A program made the translations under genes and the position numbers. The notes under the pieces are model-generated. The model searched no databases. It was not told where the DNA came from and was given only the letters and a program-made list of their open reading frames with translations. From Oscillospiraceae bacterium (GTDB lineage Bacteria; Bacillota; Clostridia; Oscillospirales; Oscillospiraceae): 36,421 nt of DNA. Of the stretch, positions 20,343 to 28,777 are shown piece after piece. Location: positions 1 to 36,421 of the forward strand of contig JAQXMD010000129.1 of the NCBI GenBank assembly GCA_029012465.1, read 5' to 3'. Within the stretch, counting starts at the first letter, position 1, and each line of letters opens with the position of its first letter.

Positions 20343-23027
20343 ATGGCGAAAGAAAAAATTACCCATTCCATATGCGTGGGCGGCCCTCTGACCGTTCATA
20401 CCGTGGATGGCGTTATCCGCCGTGTGCGGCCCATTGTGCTCACCGACGATGACGCTCCCGGCTGGGTTATCAAGGCCCATGGCAAGGAATACACCCCCCA
20501 GAGAAAGACCACCCTGTCTCTCCTGGGCTTCACCGAGAAGGACAGAACCTATTCCTATGACCGTATCAAGTACCCCATGATCCGTGAGGACTTCGTGGAG
20601 ACTCCCGATGGTCAGAACAGAAACACCGAAAACCGTGGTAAGTCCGGCTATCGCCGCGCTTCCTGGGACGAGGCTCTGGGTCTTGTGGCCCGTGAGATCA
20701 AGCGTATCCAGGGCACCTATGGCAAGGAAGCTATCACCGCCATTACATCCTCCCACCACTCCTGGGGTCTGGTAGGCTACAAGATCTCCCTGTTCAAGCG
20801 GTTCTTCAGCATGCTGGGCTACACCAGAATTGCGGATAACCCGGACTCCTGGGAGGGCTTCCACTGGGGCACTCCCCACACCTATGGCTACTACTGGCGT
20901 CTGGGCGGCCCCGAGCCCTTCGATATGCTCAACGACGCCATGAAGAACACTGAGACCATGGTCATGTGGTCCCACGACCCCGACACCACCCGTGGCGGCT
21001 ACTCCGCTCAGGAGTCTGCGCTCTGGCGTTGGTGGATGAAGGAGGCCGGTGTTCAGTTCATCTACATCGATCCCTTCAACAACTTCTCCTCCGTGAAGCA
21101 GGCTGACATGTGGGTCGGCCCCAGAATGGGCACCGACGCCGCTCTGTGCGAGGCCATTGCCTACGTCTGGATCACCGAGGGCACTTACGACAAGGAGTAT
21201 GTTGCAAAGCACGGCCACCGTTTCGACGAGTGGAAGGATCACATTCTGGGCCTTGGCCCCGATGCCACCGCAAAGACGCCCAAGTGGGCTGAAGAGCTTA
21301 CCGGCGTAAAGGCCTGCGACATCAAGGCCATTGCCCGCCGTTGGGCTTCCACCAAGACCATGGCCGGTTCCGGTATGCGCGGCGGCTTCGGCGGCGCCTG
21401 CCGTACCGTTGGCGGCACCGATTACGCCCGTCTGCTGGTGTGCCTGCTGGCTATGCAGGGCATGGGCAAGCCCGGCCAGAACATGTGGACCGGCACCTGC
21501 GGCGGCCCCATGAACTACAACTTCTGGTTCGGCGGCTACTCCGATCCCCTGTCCTCCATCGCAAACGCTCCCATTGCCGATCATCCCGCTGTGAACGATG
21601 TGCAGCAGGTTCTGTACCGTACCAACCTGCCTGACGCAGTGCTGGACGGTCACTACGAGTGGCTGGGCGAAGGCTTCTGCGGCGGCGGTCTTGACTTCGA
21701 GTTCACCCGTCATGTATACCCCCTGCCCGGATGCAGTGAGGTTCACATGTTCTGGCGTTACGGCGGCTCCTTCATGGGCACCATGCTGGACACCAACAAG
21801 TGGGTGAAGATGTACAAGTCTCCCAAGCTGGAATTCGTGGTCAACCAGGATATCCACCTGAACCCCGAAGGCCGTATGGCTGACGTGATCCTTCCCGCAT
21901 GTACCAACCTGGAGCGCACCGACATCGGTGAGGTGGGCAACTCCGGCAACGGCGGTTACTGCTCTCACTCCCAGACCGGCAACTCCTGGCAGGTCATCGT
22001 CTATCAGGAGAAGGCCATTGAGCCTCTGTGGGATTCCCGCTCTGACTTCTGGATCTTCTCTCAGGTTGCAGCCCGTCTTGGCTGGGGTGAGGAATTCACC
22101 GAGGGCCGTGACGAGGAAGCATGGGTCCAGCGGTTCTATCAGTTCTCCGATCTTCCCAAGCACATCTCCTGGGAGGACTTCAAGAAGAAGGGCTACTACA
22201 TCCCGCCTGTCTCCTACAAGGAGGAGAACAAGGACCCCAAGACCGGCCTCATCGAGAAGTGGGACGAGTATCCCGGCTTCCAGTGGTTCGCCAAGGAGAT
22301 CCCCTGCAACACCCCCAACCACAAGATTTTCCAGGAGGAGGGCAAGCTGGGCACCCTGTCCGGCAAGTTCGAGTTCGTCTCCGAGTCCCTGCTCTATTGG
22401 GAGCCTGACGACGAGATCCGTACCCCAATTGCCCAGTACAAGGATTCCTGGGAGGGTCACAGATCCATGTCCGCTGACAAGTATCCCTACCAGATGATCT
22501 CTCCCCACCCCCGGTTCGACTATCATACCCACTATCAGCAGCATGCAACCTGGCTGTGGGAGATCCCCCAGAACCGCAAGATCATCAACGGCAACCCCTA
22601 CCTGATCTGCCGCATCAACCCGGTCACTGCCGAGAAGAAGGGCATCAAGGAAGGCGACGTTGTGAAGCTGTTCAACGGCCGCGGCGCTGTTCTGTGCGTT
22701 GCCCACATCACCCGCCGGGTACATCCCGAGACCATTCACGCATACACCTCCTCCGGCATCTACAACCCCGTCAACTACGGCGAGTACATGTCTGTGGATA
22801 AGGGCGGCTGCGTCAACGTTCTGACTCCCGGCCGTCTCATGGGCGATTACATCCCCGCCATGGTTCCCAACTCCTGCAACATTGACATTGAAAAGGCCGA
22901 GGCCGATCCCAATCCCGGACAGGGCTTCGAGCACGTTCTGATCAACGTTGACAACCAGAACGCTTTCCGCGTTACCAAGACTTCTGCCGAGGCCGACTGG
23001 CTCTTCGGCGAAAAGGAGGCAAAGTAA
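20343..23027 (+). CDS. athL: pyrogallol-phloroglucinol transhydroxylase-type molybdopterin oxidoreductase, large subunit
   Basis: This 894-residue member of the DMSO reductase family binds bis-MGD Mo and resembles the alpha subunit of Pelobacter acidigallici transhydroxylase, which converts pyrogallol to phloroglucinol with 1,2,3,5-tetrahydroxybenzene as co-substrate. There is no Tat signal and no N-terminal Fe-S cysteine motif, both as in that enzyme. The known active-site residues of the Pelobacter subunit (His144, Asp174, Mo ligand Ser175) have counterparts here at His138, Asp168 and Ser169, with exactly the same 30-residue spacing. Tyr399 (or Tyr392) is a candidate for its Tyr404. A C-terminal MGD-binding barrel is visible (INPVTAEKKGIKEGDVVKLF). 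Other aromatic-converting Mo enzymes (catechol dehydroxylases) usually carry Tat signals. The substrate is inferred, and related hydroxybenzenes are possible. Confidence 0.88.
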   Translation: MAKEKITHSICVGGPLTVHTVDGVIRRVRPIVLTDDDAPGWVIKAHGKEYTPQRKTTLSLLGFTEKDRTYSYDRIKYPMIREDFVETPDGQNRNTENRGKSGYRRASWDEALGLVAREIKRIQGTYGKEAITAITSSHHSWGLVGYKISLFKRFFSMLGYTRIADNPDSWEGFHWGTPHTYGYYWRLGGPEPFDMLNDAMKNTETMVMWSHDPDTTRGGYSAQESALWRWWMKEAGVQFIYIDPFNNFSSVKQADMWVGPRMGTDAALCEAIAYVWITEGTYDKEYVAKHGHRFDEWKDHILGLGPDATAKTPKWAEELTGVKACDIKAIARRWASTKTMAGSGMRGGFGGACRTVGGTDYARLLVCLLAMQGMGKPGQNMWTGTCGGPMNYNFWFGGYSDPLSSIANAPIADHPAVNDVQQVLYRTNLPDAVLDGHYEWLGEGFCGGGLDFEFTRHVYPLPGCSEVHMFWRYGGSFMGTMLDTNKWVKMYKSPKLEFVVNQDIHLNPEGRMADVILPACTNLERTDIGEVGNSGNGGYCSHSQTGNSWQVIVYQEKAIEPLWDSRSDFWIFSQVAARLGWGEEFTEGRDEEAWVQRFYQFSDLPKHISWEDFKKKGYYIPPVSYKEENKDPKTGLIEKWDEYPGFQWFAKEIPCNTPNHKIFQEEGKLGTLSGKFEFVSESLLYWEPDDEIRTPIAQYKDSWEGHRSMSADKYPYQMISPHPRFDYHTHYQQHATWLWEIPQNRKIINGNPYLICRINPVTAEKKGIKEGDVVKLFNGRGAVLCVAHITRRVHPETIHAYTSSGIYNPVNYGEYMSVDKGGCVNVLTPGRLMGDYIPAMVPNSCNIDIEKAEADPNPGQGFEHVLINVDNQNAFRVTKTSAEADWLFGEKEAK

Positions 23028-23028
23028 G

Positions 23029-23871
23029 ATGAGATACGGTATTGCAATTGATTCCGCACGCTGCATGGCTTGCTATGCCTGCTTTATGGCCTGCAAGGAC
23101 GAGCACTGCGGTTGGGACACCACGGTGTCCAAGGCACAGCCCCACATGGGTCAGTTCTGGATGGACATCCGTGAGTGGGAGCGGGGCGACAACGAGCGCC
23201 GCATCAAGACCGCCACTGTCCCCACCCCCTGTTCTCACTGTGCAAATCCTGCCTGTCAGGCTGCCGCTACGGTAGAGGGCGCTGTGTATCGCCGGGATGA
23301 CGGCATCGTCATCATCGACCCCGAGAAGGCAAAGGGCCAGAAGCAGATTGTGGATGCCTGCCCCATCGGCGCAATTTACTGGAACGAGGAGCTTGAGATT
23401 CCCCAGAAGTGTACCATGTGTGCACATCTTCTGGACGATCCCGACTACCCCGGCAAGGAGCCCCGCTGCGTGGAGGCCTGCCCCAACCAGGCGCTGATCT
23501 TTGGCGATCTGGACGATCCCGACAGCGACATTTCCAAGCGCATCGCCGCCGGTAAGGTCACTCAGCTGGAGGCCCTTGAGGGCATGGACACCAGCGTTGT
23601 CCACCTGAACGTACCTACCGTTTTCCTGGCAGGCACCGTCTGCGTGGAGGATGACGAGGTTCTCATCGGCGCCAAGGTCAAGGCCACCTGCGAGTGCGGC
23701 ACCGTCTATGAGATGGAGACCAACTGGGCCGGTAACTACGAGTTCGAGGATCTCCCCAAGAACAAGAAGTTCACCATTGAAATTGCCCACGAGGGCTACA
23801 AGACTGCCGTCTACAATGTGGTCACGGACACCGATCACTATGTTGACCTGACCGTTCTGGAAAAAGCATAA
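23029..23871 (+). CDS. athS: transhydroxylase small subunit: three [4Fe-4S] clusters plus C-terminal beta-sandwich domain
   Basis: This 280-residue electron-transfer subunit pairs with the preceding Mo subunit. Twelve cysteines can bind three [4Fe-4S] clusters: C12/15/18 with C151, C22 with C128/131/147, and C68/71/76 with C111. From about residue 195 to the end is a transthyretin/Cna-B-like beta-sandwich (VPTVFLAGTVCVEDDEVLIG... WAGNYEFEDLPKNKKFTIEI). The Pelobacter transhydroxylase beta subunit has this same combination and about the same length (~275), which supports the assignment more than the ferredoxin part alone. The ATG at 23029 lies one base after the large-subunit stop, and AAAAGGAGG is inside the end of that gene, so expression is coupled. 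There is no membrane anchor subunit, so the complex should be soluble. Confidence 0.9.
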   Translation: MRYGIAIDSARCMACYACFMACKDEHCGWDTTVSKAQPHMGQFWMDIREWERGDNERRIKTATVPTPCSHCANPACQAAATVEGAVYRRDDGIVIIDPEKAKGQKQIVDACPIGAIYWNEELEIPQKCTMCAHLLDDPDYPGKEPRCVEACPNQALIFGDLDDPDSDISKRIAAGKVTQLEALEGMDTSVVHLNVPTVFLAGTVCVEDDEVLIGAKVKATCECGTVYEMETNWAGNYEFEDLPKNKKFTIEIAHEGYKTAVYNVVTDTDHYVDLTVLEKA

Positions 23872-23884
23872 CCCCCGAAAAATG

Positions 23885-23910
23885 GCCGGTCCCACCACCG
23901 TGGGACCGGC
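23885..23910 (+). terminator. GC-rich hairpin after the transhydroxylase genes, no U-tract
   Basis: GCCGGTCCCAC (23885-23895), loop CACC, GTGGGACCGGC (23900-23910): a perfect 11-bp stem followed by TCAAGAGG. It could reduce read-through or protect the 3' end. A second small dyad (GGGAAT at 23966-23971 with ATTCCC at 23977-23982) lies before the thiolase gene. Confidence 0.6.
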
Positions 23911-24026
23911 TCAAGAGGGAAAAATCATGGTGCGCCATGACAACACAATCTATTTTGTTGCCATGGGGAATCATGAATTCCCTGATTTGATGAAACTGTA
24001 ATTCATATAAGAGAGGAAGTATTACA

Positions 24027-25280
24027 TTGGAACTTCGTAATGTAGTCGTTGTAGACGGCTGCCGTACCGCCGTTGGCAAGTTTGGCGGCGCCCTGAAGCC
24101 TGTCAGTGCCTATGATCTGGCCTGTGTGGTCATGAAGGGCTGCCTGGACCGCACCGGCATCGACCCCAAGGAAATCGACGAGGTCATCATGGGTCAGTGC
24201 CGTCAGACCTCTGACGAGCCCAACATCGCCCGTATGGCTGCTCTGAAGGTGGGAATTCCCGCCTCCGCCTCCGCACACACTGTCATGCGTCAGTGCGCTT
24301 CCGCCATGACCGCCGTTCAGAACGGCGCCATGCAGATCATGACCGGCGTCAGCGACGTGGTTCTGGCAGGCGGCACCGAGTCCATGTCCAACGCAGTATT
24401 CTATGTCCGCAATGCCCGTTGGGGCGTTGGTACCGGCAATGTGGAGTTTGTGGACGCCGTCACTGAGGGTCAGTTCCGTTCTCAGCCTCAGGAGATGTTT
24501 GGCCGCTACAACATGGGCGCTACCGCTGAGAAGATCGCCGAAACCCTGGGCATCACCCGTGAGGAGCAGGACGCCTTCTCCCTGGCCTCCCAGCAGAAGG
24601 CCATTGCCGCCATTGACGCTGGCCGCTTCAAGGACGAGATCGTACCCGTAACCGTCCCCCAGGGCCGCAAAAAGCCCCCCATCGTATTCGACACCGACGA
24701 ATTCCCCAAGAGAGACACCTCCATGGAAAAGATGGGCAAGCTGAAGCCCTGCTTCAACATCACCACCGATGAAGAGGGCCGTATCTGGAACGATTCTGAG
24801 CTCACCGGCACCGTTACCGCAGCTTCCTCCTCCGGCCGTAACGACGGCGCATCCGCCATGCTGCTCATGAGCGAGGAAAAGGCAAAGGAGCTGGGCCTGA
24901 AGCCCATCTGTAAGATCATCGGCATGGGTACCGCAGGTTGCGATCCCCGTACCATGGGCCTCGGTCCCGTTTACGCGGTTCCCAAGGCTCTGAAGAATGC
25001 CGGCCTCACCATGGACGACATTCAGCTCATTGAGCTCAATGAGGCCTTCGCCGCTCAGTCTCTGGGCTGCATCAAGCAGCTGGGCTGGGAGGACAAGATG
25101 GACATCATCAACGTCAACGGCGGTGCCATCGCTCTGGGTCATCCCGTTGGTTCCTCCGGCTGCCGGATCATCGTCACCCTGATGCATGAGATGAAGAAGC
25201 GCGGCCTCAAGTACGGCCTTGCGACCCTCTGCATTGCAGGCGGTATGGGTCAGGCTACCATCATTGAGATGTGTGACTGA
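24027..25280 (+). CDS. acetyl-CoA acetyltransferase (thiolase)
   Basis: This 417-residue thiolase cleaves acetoacetyl-CoA with CoA to two acetyl-CoA, or the reverse. The catalytic residues are Cys90 (MRQCASAM), His372 (IALGHPVGSSG) and Cys402 (LCIAGGMGQA). It is about 25 residues longer than typical biosynthetic thiolases. The segment around the active Cys (TVMRQCASAM) differs from the common VNKVCASG, hinting at a sub-family with a different acyl group. It starts with TTG at 24027 after AGAGGAAG. It lies between the transhydroxylase and the cleavage enzyme, where it would finish the degradation of trihydroxybenzenes. I see no convincing promoter in the 155-bp gap upstream, so it may depend on read-through from the MerR promoter. 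Confidence 0.92.
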   Translation: MELRNVVVVDGCRTAVGKFGGALKPVSAYDLACVVMKGCLDRTGIDPKEIDEVIMGQCRQTSDEPNIARMAALKVGIPASASAHTVMRQCASAMTAVQNGAMQIMTGVSDVVLAGGTESMSNAVFYVRNARWGVGTGNVEFVDAVTEGQFRSQPQEMFGRYNMGATAEKIAETLGITREEQDAFSLASQQKAIAAIDAGRFKDEIVPVTVPQGRKKPPIVFDTDEFPKRDTSMEKMGKLKPCFNITTDEEGRIWNDSELTGTVTAASSSGRNDGASAMLLMSEEKAKELGLKPICKIIGMGTAGCDPRTMGLGPVYAVPKALKNAGLTMDDIQLIELNEAFAAQSLGCIKQLGWEDKMDIINVNGGAIALGHPVGSSGCRIIVTLMHEMKKRGLKYGLATLCIAGGMGQATIIEMCD

Positions 25281-25360
25281 TACTCTGAAAACTCCTTGCA
25301 GAAAATCCCTGTTGCATTTTACGATATTTGAACTATTATATGAGAAAGGATGTATTACCA

Positions 25361-26263
25361 ATGGCAAAGTCCAATAAGATTATGATTCAGGTCTGCCTCT
25401 GCGGCGCAGGCACCAAGAAGTCACAGGCCCCCACCGTTCCCTACACCGCTGACGAGCTGGCTGAGCAGATCGTTGCCTGTGCAAAGCTGGGCGCTTCCAT
25501 CGCCCACATCCACGTCCGTGAGGACAAGGAAGTGGACGGCGTCATGCAGATCGGCTACAAGTCCATGAGCCTCCAGAAGTTTACCGAGGCTGTGGAAAAG
25601 ACCCGCGAGCTCTGCAAGAAGGAAGGCGTTGACATCATCATCAACCTGACCACCTCCGGCGGCGAGTATGAGGATTACAAGCGTCTGCAGCATCTGAGCG
25701 CTCTGAAGCCCGAGATGTGCTCCTTCGATCCTAACACCCTGAACTGGGCCAACAGCTACATCTTTGAGAACAGCCCCCGGTTCCTGAACCTGCTGGCTCA
25801 GGAGGTTGTGAAGGAGGATGTGAAGCCCGAGTTTGAGGTCTTTGACACCGGTCACATTGACTCTGTCATGTATTATGTCAACAAGCACGGCATCCCCAAG
25901 CCTCCCCACATTCAGTTCATCATGGGTGTCGGCGGCTCCATGCCCGGCACTGCTGAGAACCTGGCCTTCATGGTCAACAAGCTGCCCGAGGGCGCTACTT
26001 GGTCTGTTTCCGGTATTGGCAAGGCCCATATGCCCATGATGCTGGCCGGTCTGGCTCTTGGCTGCGACGGTCTCCGGGTTGGTCTCGAGGACAACGTCAT
26101 GTACGGCAAGGATGCTGACGGCAACAAGATCATTGCCACCAACGAAATGCTGGTAAAGCGCGCCGTTGATCTGGCAAAGCTGGCAGGCCGTGAGATCGCC
26201 ACCGCACAGGAGGCCCGTGAGATTCTGGGCATCACCCGCAACTGCCTCCGTGACGAGGGCTGA
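25361..26263 (+). CDS. beta-keto acid cleavage enzyme (BKACE, DUF849), probable 3,5-dioxohexanoate (triacetate) cleavage
   Basis: This 300-residue TIM-barrel enzyme belongs to the family of 3-keto-5-aminohexanoate cleavage enzyme. It shows the metal ligands His49 and His51 (AHIHVRED) with Glu243 in RVGLEDN (Arg239 and Asp244 also fit known catalytic residues), and NLTTSGG in the phosphate region. Members condense a beta-keto acid with acetyl-CoA and release acetoacetate plus a new CoA ester. Beside a transhydroxylase and a thiolase, the likely substrate is 3,5-dioxohexanoate, giving acetoacetate and acetoacetyl-CoA, as in the described anaerobic phloroglucinol pathway. Lysine fermentation is the other common setting, but no other lysine-fermentation gene is present. 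RBS GAAAGGA precedes the ATG; a start at 25328 without a ribosome site is less likely. A weak promoter (TTGCAG/TACGAT) may lie in the 80-bp gap. Confidence 0.88.
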   Translation: MAKSNKIMIQVCLCGAGTKKSQAPTVPYTADELAEQIVACAKLGASIAHIHVREDKEVDGVMQIGYKSMSLQKFTEAVEKTRELCKKEGVDIIINLTTSGGEYEDYKRLQHLSALKPEMCSFDPNTLNWANSYIFENSPRFLNLLAQEVVKEDVKPEFEVFDTGHIDSVMYYVNKHGIPKPPHIQFIMGVGGSMPGTAENLAFMVNKLPEGATWSVSGIGKAHMPMMLAGLALGCDGLRVGLEDNVMYGKDADGNKIIATNEMLVKRAVDLAKLAGREIATAQEAREILGITRNCLRDEG

Positions 26264-26298
26264 TTGACTGACACTTTTCTAAACCTCCAAATATGATT

Positions 26299-26322
26299 CG
26301 GGGCCGGTTCCGGCCGGCCCCG
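26299..26322 (+). terminator. GC-rich hairpin after the cleavage enzyme gene, no U-tract
   Basis: CGGGGCCGG (26299-26307), loop TTCCGG, CCGGCCCCG (26314-26322). A very stable stem ending 8 nt before the riboswitch; it may insulate the catabolic transcript from the Moco operon. Confidence 0.6.
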
Positions 26323-26330
26323 GAAATCTT

Positions 26331-26451
26331 CTCCGAGCGTATACACCTAAGGCGATGATGCAATGGTATATACGCCTGACCCATTTGAGTCACAGGGCTG
26401 CAAGGGAAACCGACCAGCCTTCCATGCAGATTGATCTGCCGAAAAGGAGAG
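26331..26451 (+). ncRNA. Moco (molybdenum/tungsten cofactor) riboswitch aptamer
   Basis: A structured leader upstream of the moeA-moaA-moaC-mogA operon. The outer stem is TTCTCC/GGAGAG (26329-26334 with 26446-26451). The next stem is GCGTATA with TATACGC (26337-26343 and about 26369-26375). TGAC/GTCA (about 26377-26392), GGCTG/CAGCC enclosing GGGAAACCGACC (about 26397-26419), and GCAGAT-TG-ATCTGC (about 26425-26438) follow. The CTCCGAGCG start, GGCGATGATGC, CCTGACC and GGGAAACCGACCAGCC blocks agree with the Moco motif as I remember it. It senses the finished cofactor and lowers expression of its synthesis genes. Confidence 0.82.
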
Positions 26452-26468
26452 CACTGTACCATATTTCC

Positions 26469-26507
26469 GTACAGCTCTGTCCTTTTTGACAGAGCTGTAC
26501 TTTTTTT
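26469..26507 (+). terminator. riboswitch-controlled terminator with competing antiterminator
   Basis: GTACAGCTCTGTC (26469-26481), 6-nt loop, GACAGAGCTGTAC (26488-26500), then seven T. A competing fold pairs AGAG...CTGTAC (26448-26459) with GTACAGCTCT (26469-26478). AGAG is also part of the aptamer closing stem, so cofactor binding should remove the antiterminator and turn transcription off. Confidence 0.9.
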
Positions 26508-26523
26508 GACAGGAGGAAGTTCC

Positions 26524-27741
26524 ATGCTCCAAAATGTAACCTTTCAGGAGGCCGCAAAGGTACTTCTCGAACATGTGGTTCCCGTGGGAACCGAAACAGT
26601 TCCACTGACGGAAGCTCTGGGCCGAATTCTGGCACAGGACGTTTTCGCCCAAACCGACGTTCCCCCCTTTGACCGTTCTCCCTTTGACGGCTACGCCTTT
26701 CAGGCTGCCGATTCTCTGACCGCATCTCCCGAAAATCCCATTACCCTTCGCATTACCGAGGAAATCCCCGCAGGCAGTATGGGAACCATTCCCGTTACCA
26801 GCGGATATGCCGCAAAGATACTCACCGGCGCACCCATTCCTCCCGGCGCGGACACGGTTTGCAAATTCGAGGACACTGTATTCACGGCTGAAACCGTCAC
26901 GCTCAATCGTGTCTATCAGACTGGAAAAAACATCGTTCTTCGGGGCGAAGATCTCACCGCCGGTGATATTTTGGCACAGAATGGCCAACGGATTGACGCT
27001 GCCCTCTGCGGAACCCTTTCCACCCAGAACATCGCTTCTCCTCTGGTCTATCGGAGGCCTTTGGCGGGAATCATCACCACTGGCAGCGAACTGTGCGATG
27101 TGGGGACTGCTCTCTCCGGGGGCAAAATCGTCAACTCCAACCGCTATACCTTCACCGCGGCTCTGCAAGCAGCAGGCTGCCATACGGAGTTTTTCGGCTG
27201 TCCCGGGGACACAGTGGAATCCATCGCCCAGTGCTTCCGGTCCGCCGCTGAGACTTCCGACCTCATTGTCACCACCGGCGGCGTCTCCGTGGGAGATTAT
27301 GACCTGACGCCTGCCGCACTGGAGGCCGCAGGGGGCACCCTTCTCATTCAGAACATGAAGCTGAAGCCCGGCGGAAAATGCTGCTTCGGTATGCTGGGAA
27401 GTGCTCTGGTCTGCTGTCTTTCCGGCAACCCGGCGTCCAGCATGACCGCCTTTTACGCAGCCGTGCTCCCCGCAGTGAGAAAGCTCTGCGGCAGAGCTGA
27501 CTGTGATCACCGCTATTTCCCTATCACGCTGCTGGATGATTTCCCAAAAAAGAGTCCAAAGCCCAGGCTCCTTCGGGGCATCCTCTCTCTGGAGGAAGGA
27601 ATCGCAGGCATGCATATCACCGGAGAGCAGGGCAACAGCGTGCTCCACACCATGATCGGCTGTAATGTGCTGGCCATGGTTCCCCCGGGAACCGGCCCCC
27701 TGAAAAAAGGCAGCACACTGACAGCTTTTTCACCAAACTGA
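26524..27741 (+). CDS. moeA: molybdopterin molybdotransferase MoeA
   Basis: MoeA inserts molybdate (or tungstate) into adenylylated molybdopterin. This copy has 405 residues, the usual length. Seen in order are the N-terminal LTEALGRILAQDV, PPFDRSPFDGYAF (usually P-x-F-D-x-S-A-M-D-G-Y, here with Pro-Phe in place of Ala-Met), the domain III motif IITTGSEL and VTTGGVSVGDYD, and the C-terminal LSGNPASS. AGGAGG lies 8 bp before the ATG. It is the first gene behind the riboswitch and is followed 16 bp later by a second molybdopterin-binding protein. Its product would serve the nearby Mo transhydroxylase. Confidence 0.93.
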   Translation: MLQNVTFQEAAKVLLEHVVPVGTETVPLTEALGRILAQDVFAQTDVPPFDRSPFDGYAFQAADSLTASPENPITLRITEEIPAGSMGTIPVTSGYAAKILTGAPIPPGADTVCKFEDTVFTAETVTLNRVYQTGKNIVLRGEDLTAGDILAQNGQRIDAALCGTLSTQNIASPLVYRRPLAGIITTGSELCDVGTALSGGKIVNSNRYTFTAALQAAGCHTEFFGCPGDTVESIAQCFRSAAETSDLIVTTGGVSVGDYDLTPAALEAAGGTLLIQNMKLKPGGKCCFGMLGSALVCCLSGNPASSMTAFYAAVLPAVRKLCGRADCDHRYFPITLLDDFPKKSPKPRLLRGILSLEEGIAGMHITGEQGNSVLHTMIGCNVLAMVPPGTGPLKKGSTLTAFSPN

Positions 27742-27757
27742 CTGCGAGGAACGTACC

Positions 27758-28774
27758 ATGAAAAAAATCAAAGTTGAAGACGCAATCGGCATGACCCTGT
27801 GCCATGACATCACTGCCATTCGGGACGGCTTCAAAGGCGCCGCCTTCAAGCGCGGTCATGTGATTACCGAAGAGGATGTGGAAAACCTCAAGGATATTGG
27901 CAAGCGCCATGTATTTGTCTGGGAGGAAAACGCCGGAGAAATCCACGAAGAGGATGCCGCCATTCGTCTGAGCAGGCTCTGCGCCGTGGAGGGCGGCAAG
28001 TACACCGGCCCCAGTGAGGGTAAAATGGTTCAGACTGCCGCAGTTCGGGGCCTGTTCCGGGTGAATGTTCCCCTCCAGCGGGCCATCAATTCCATTGGCG
28101 ATATTACCATTTCCTCCATTCCCGACCACTACCCTGTGGAGGTGGGCCAGCGGCTGGCCTCCATGCGGATCATTCCTCTTGTGACCCAGGAAAGCCAGAT
28201 TCTTGAGGCAGAGCGGCTCTGCGCGGAGAGTGAAGAACCACTGATGCAGCTTCTCCCCTACCGGGCTTTGAAGGTTGGCATTATCATCACCGGCAGTGAG
28301 ATCTACACCGGGCGCATTCCCGATAAGTTCGAGCCTGTCCTCCGGAAAAAGGTTGCCCAGTACGGCGGTGAGGTAATCGGTGTCACCTTCTGCGACGATG
28401 ACCTTTCCATGCTGGACAATGCGCTCAAAACCTACGCAGACGCTGACCTGATCCTCATGACCGGTGGCATGAGCGTAGACCCCGATGATCTGACCCCCAC
28501 CGCCATCCGCAATGCCGGTGCAAACATTATCACCTACGGTATGCCTTCTCAGCCTGGCAATATGCTGCTGGTGGGATATCTGGGCAAATCCACGGTGGTC
28601 GGTGTTCCCGGAGCCGCCGCAAAACTGCCCACCACCACACTGGACGTGGTGCTCCCCCAGATTTTCGCAGGCATTCCCTTTACAAAAGAGGACTTCATCC
28701 GGCTGGGGGACGGCGGATTCTGCCAGAGCTGTGACGCCTGCCATTGGCCCAACTGCACATTTGGAAGGTACTGA
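27758..28774 (+). CDS. molybdopterin-binding protein with C-terminal Cys motif (MoeA/MogA-related)
   Basis: This 338-residue protein has a MoCF-type molybdopterin-binding domain in its second half (VGIIITGSEIYTGRIPDKF; LILMTGGMSVDPDDLTPTA; YGMPSQPGNMLLVGYL). The N-terminal part (VEDAIGMTLCHDIT, HVITEEDVENL) resembles the SAF/LysR-less variants seen in Firmicutes. The last 20 residues have a cysteine cluster, CQSCDACHWPNCTFG, likely a metal site. Such proteins are usually found in Clostridial Moco operons beside MoeA; their exact step is unknown, and delivery or sulfuration-related tasks have been guessed. The stop is 3 bp from the moaA start, so coupling is tight. Confidence 0.88.
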   Translation: MKKIKVEDAIGMTLCHDITAIRDGFKGAAFKRGHVITEEDVENLKDIGKRHVFVWEENAGEIHEEDAAIRLSRLCAVEGGKYTGPSEGKMVQTAAVRGLFRVNVPLQRAINSIGDITISSIPDHYPVEVGQRLASMRIIPLVTQESQILEAERLCAESEEPLMQLLPYRALKVGIIITGSEIYTGRIPDKFEPVLRKKVAQYGGEVIGVTFCDDDLSMLDNALKTYADADLILMTGGMSVDPDDLTPTAIRNAGANIITYGMPSQPGNMLLVGYLGKSTVVGVPGAAAKLPTTTLDVVLPQIFAGIPFTKEDFIRLGDGGFCQSCDACHWPNCTFGRY

Positions 28775-28777
28775 GCC

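Noticed and set aside
19761..23066. A 1101-codon open frame on the minus strand opposite the transhydroxylase.
   Set aside because: It is antisense to a clear Mo enzyme with full active-site conservation; composition is typical of a shadow frame.
25312..25339. Promoter TTGCAT-16-TATTAT before the cleavage-enzyme gene.
   Set aside because: The boxes look good, but transcription would start inside the ribosome site, so it is unlikely to drive this gene.
24003..25367. A 454-codon open frame opposite the thiolase gene.
   Set aside because: The plus strand has thiolase catalytic residues; the minus-strand product has no recognisable domain.
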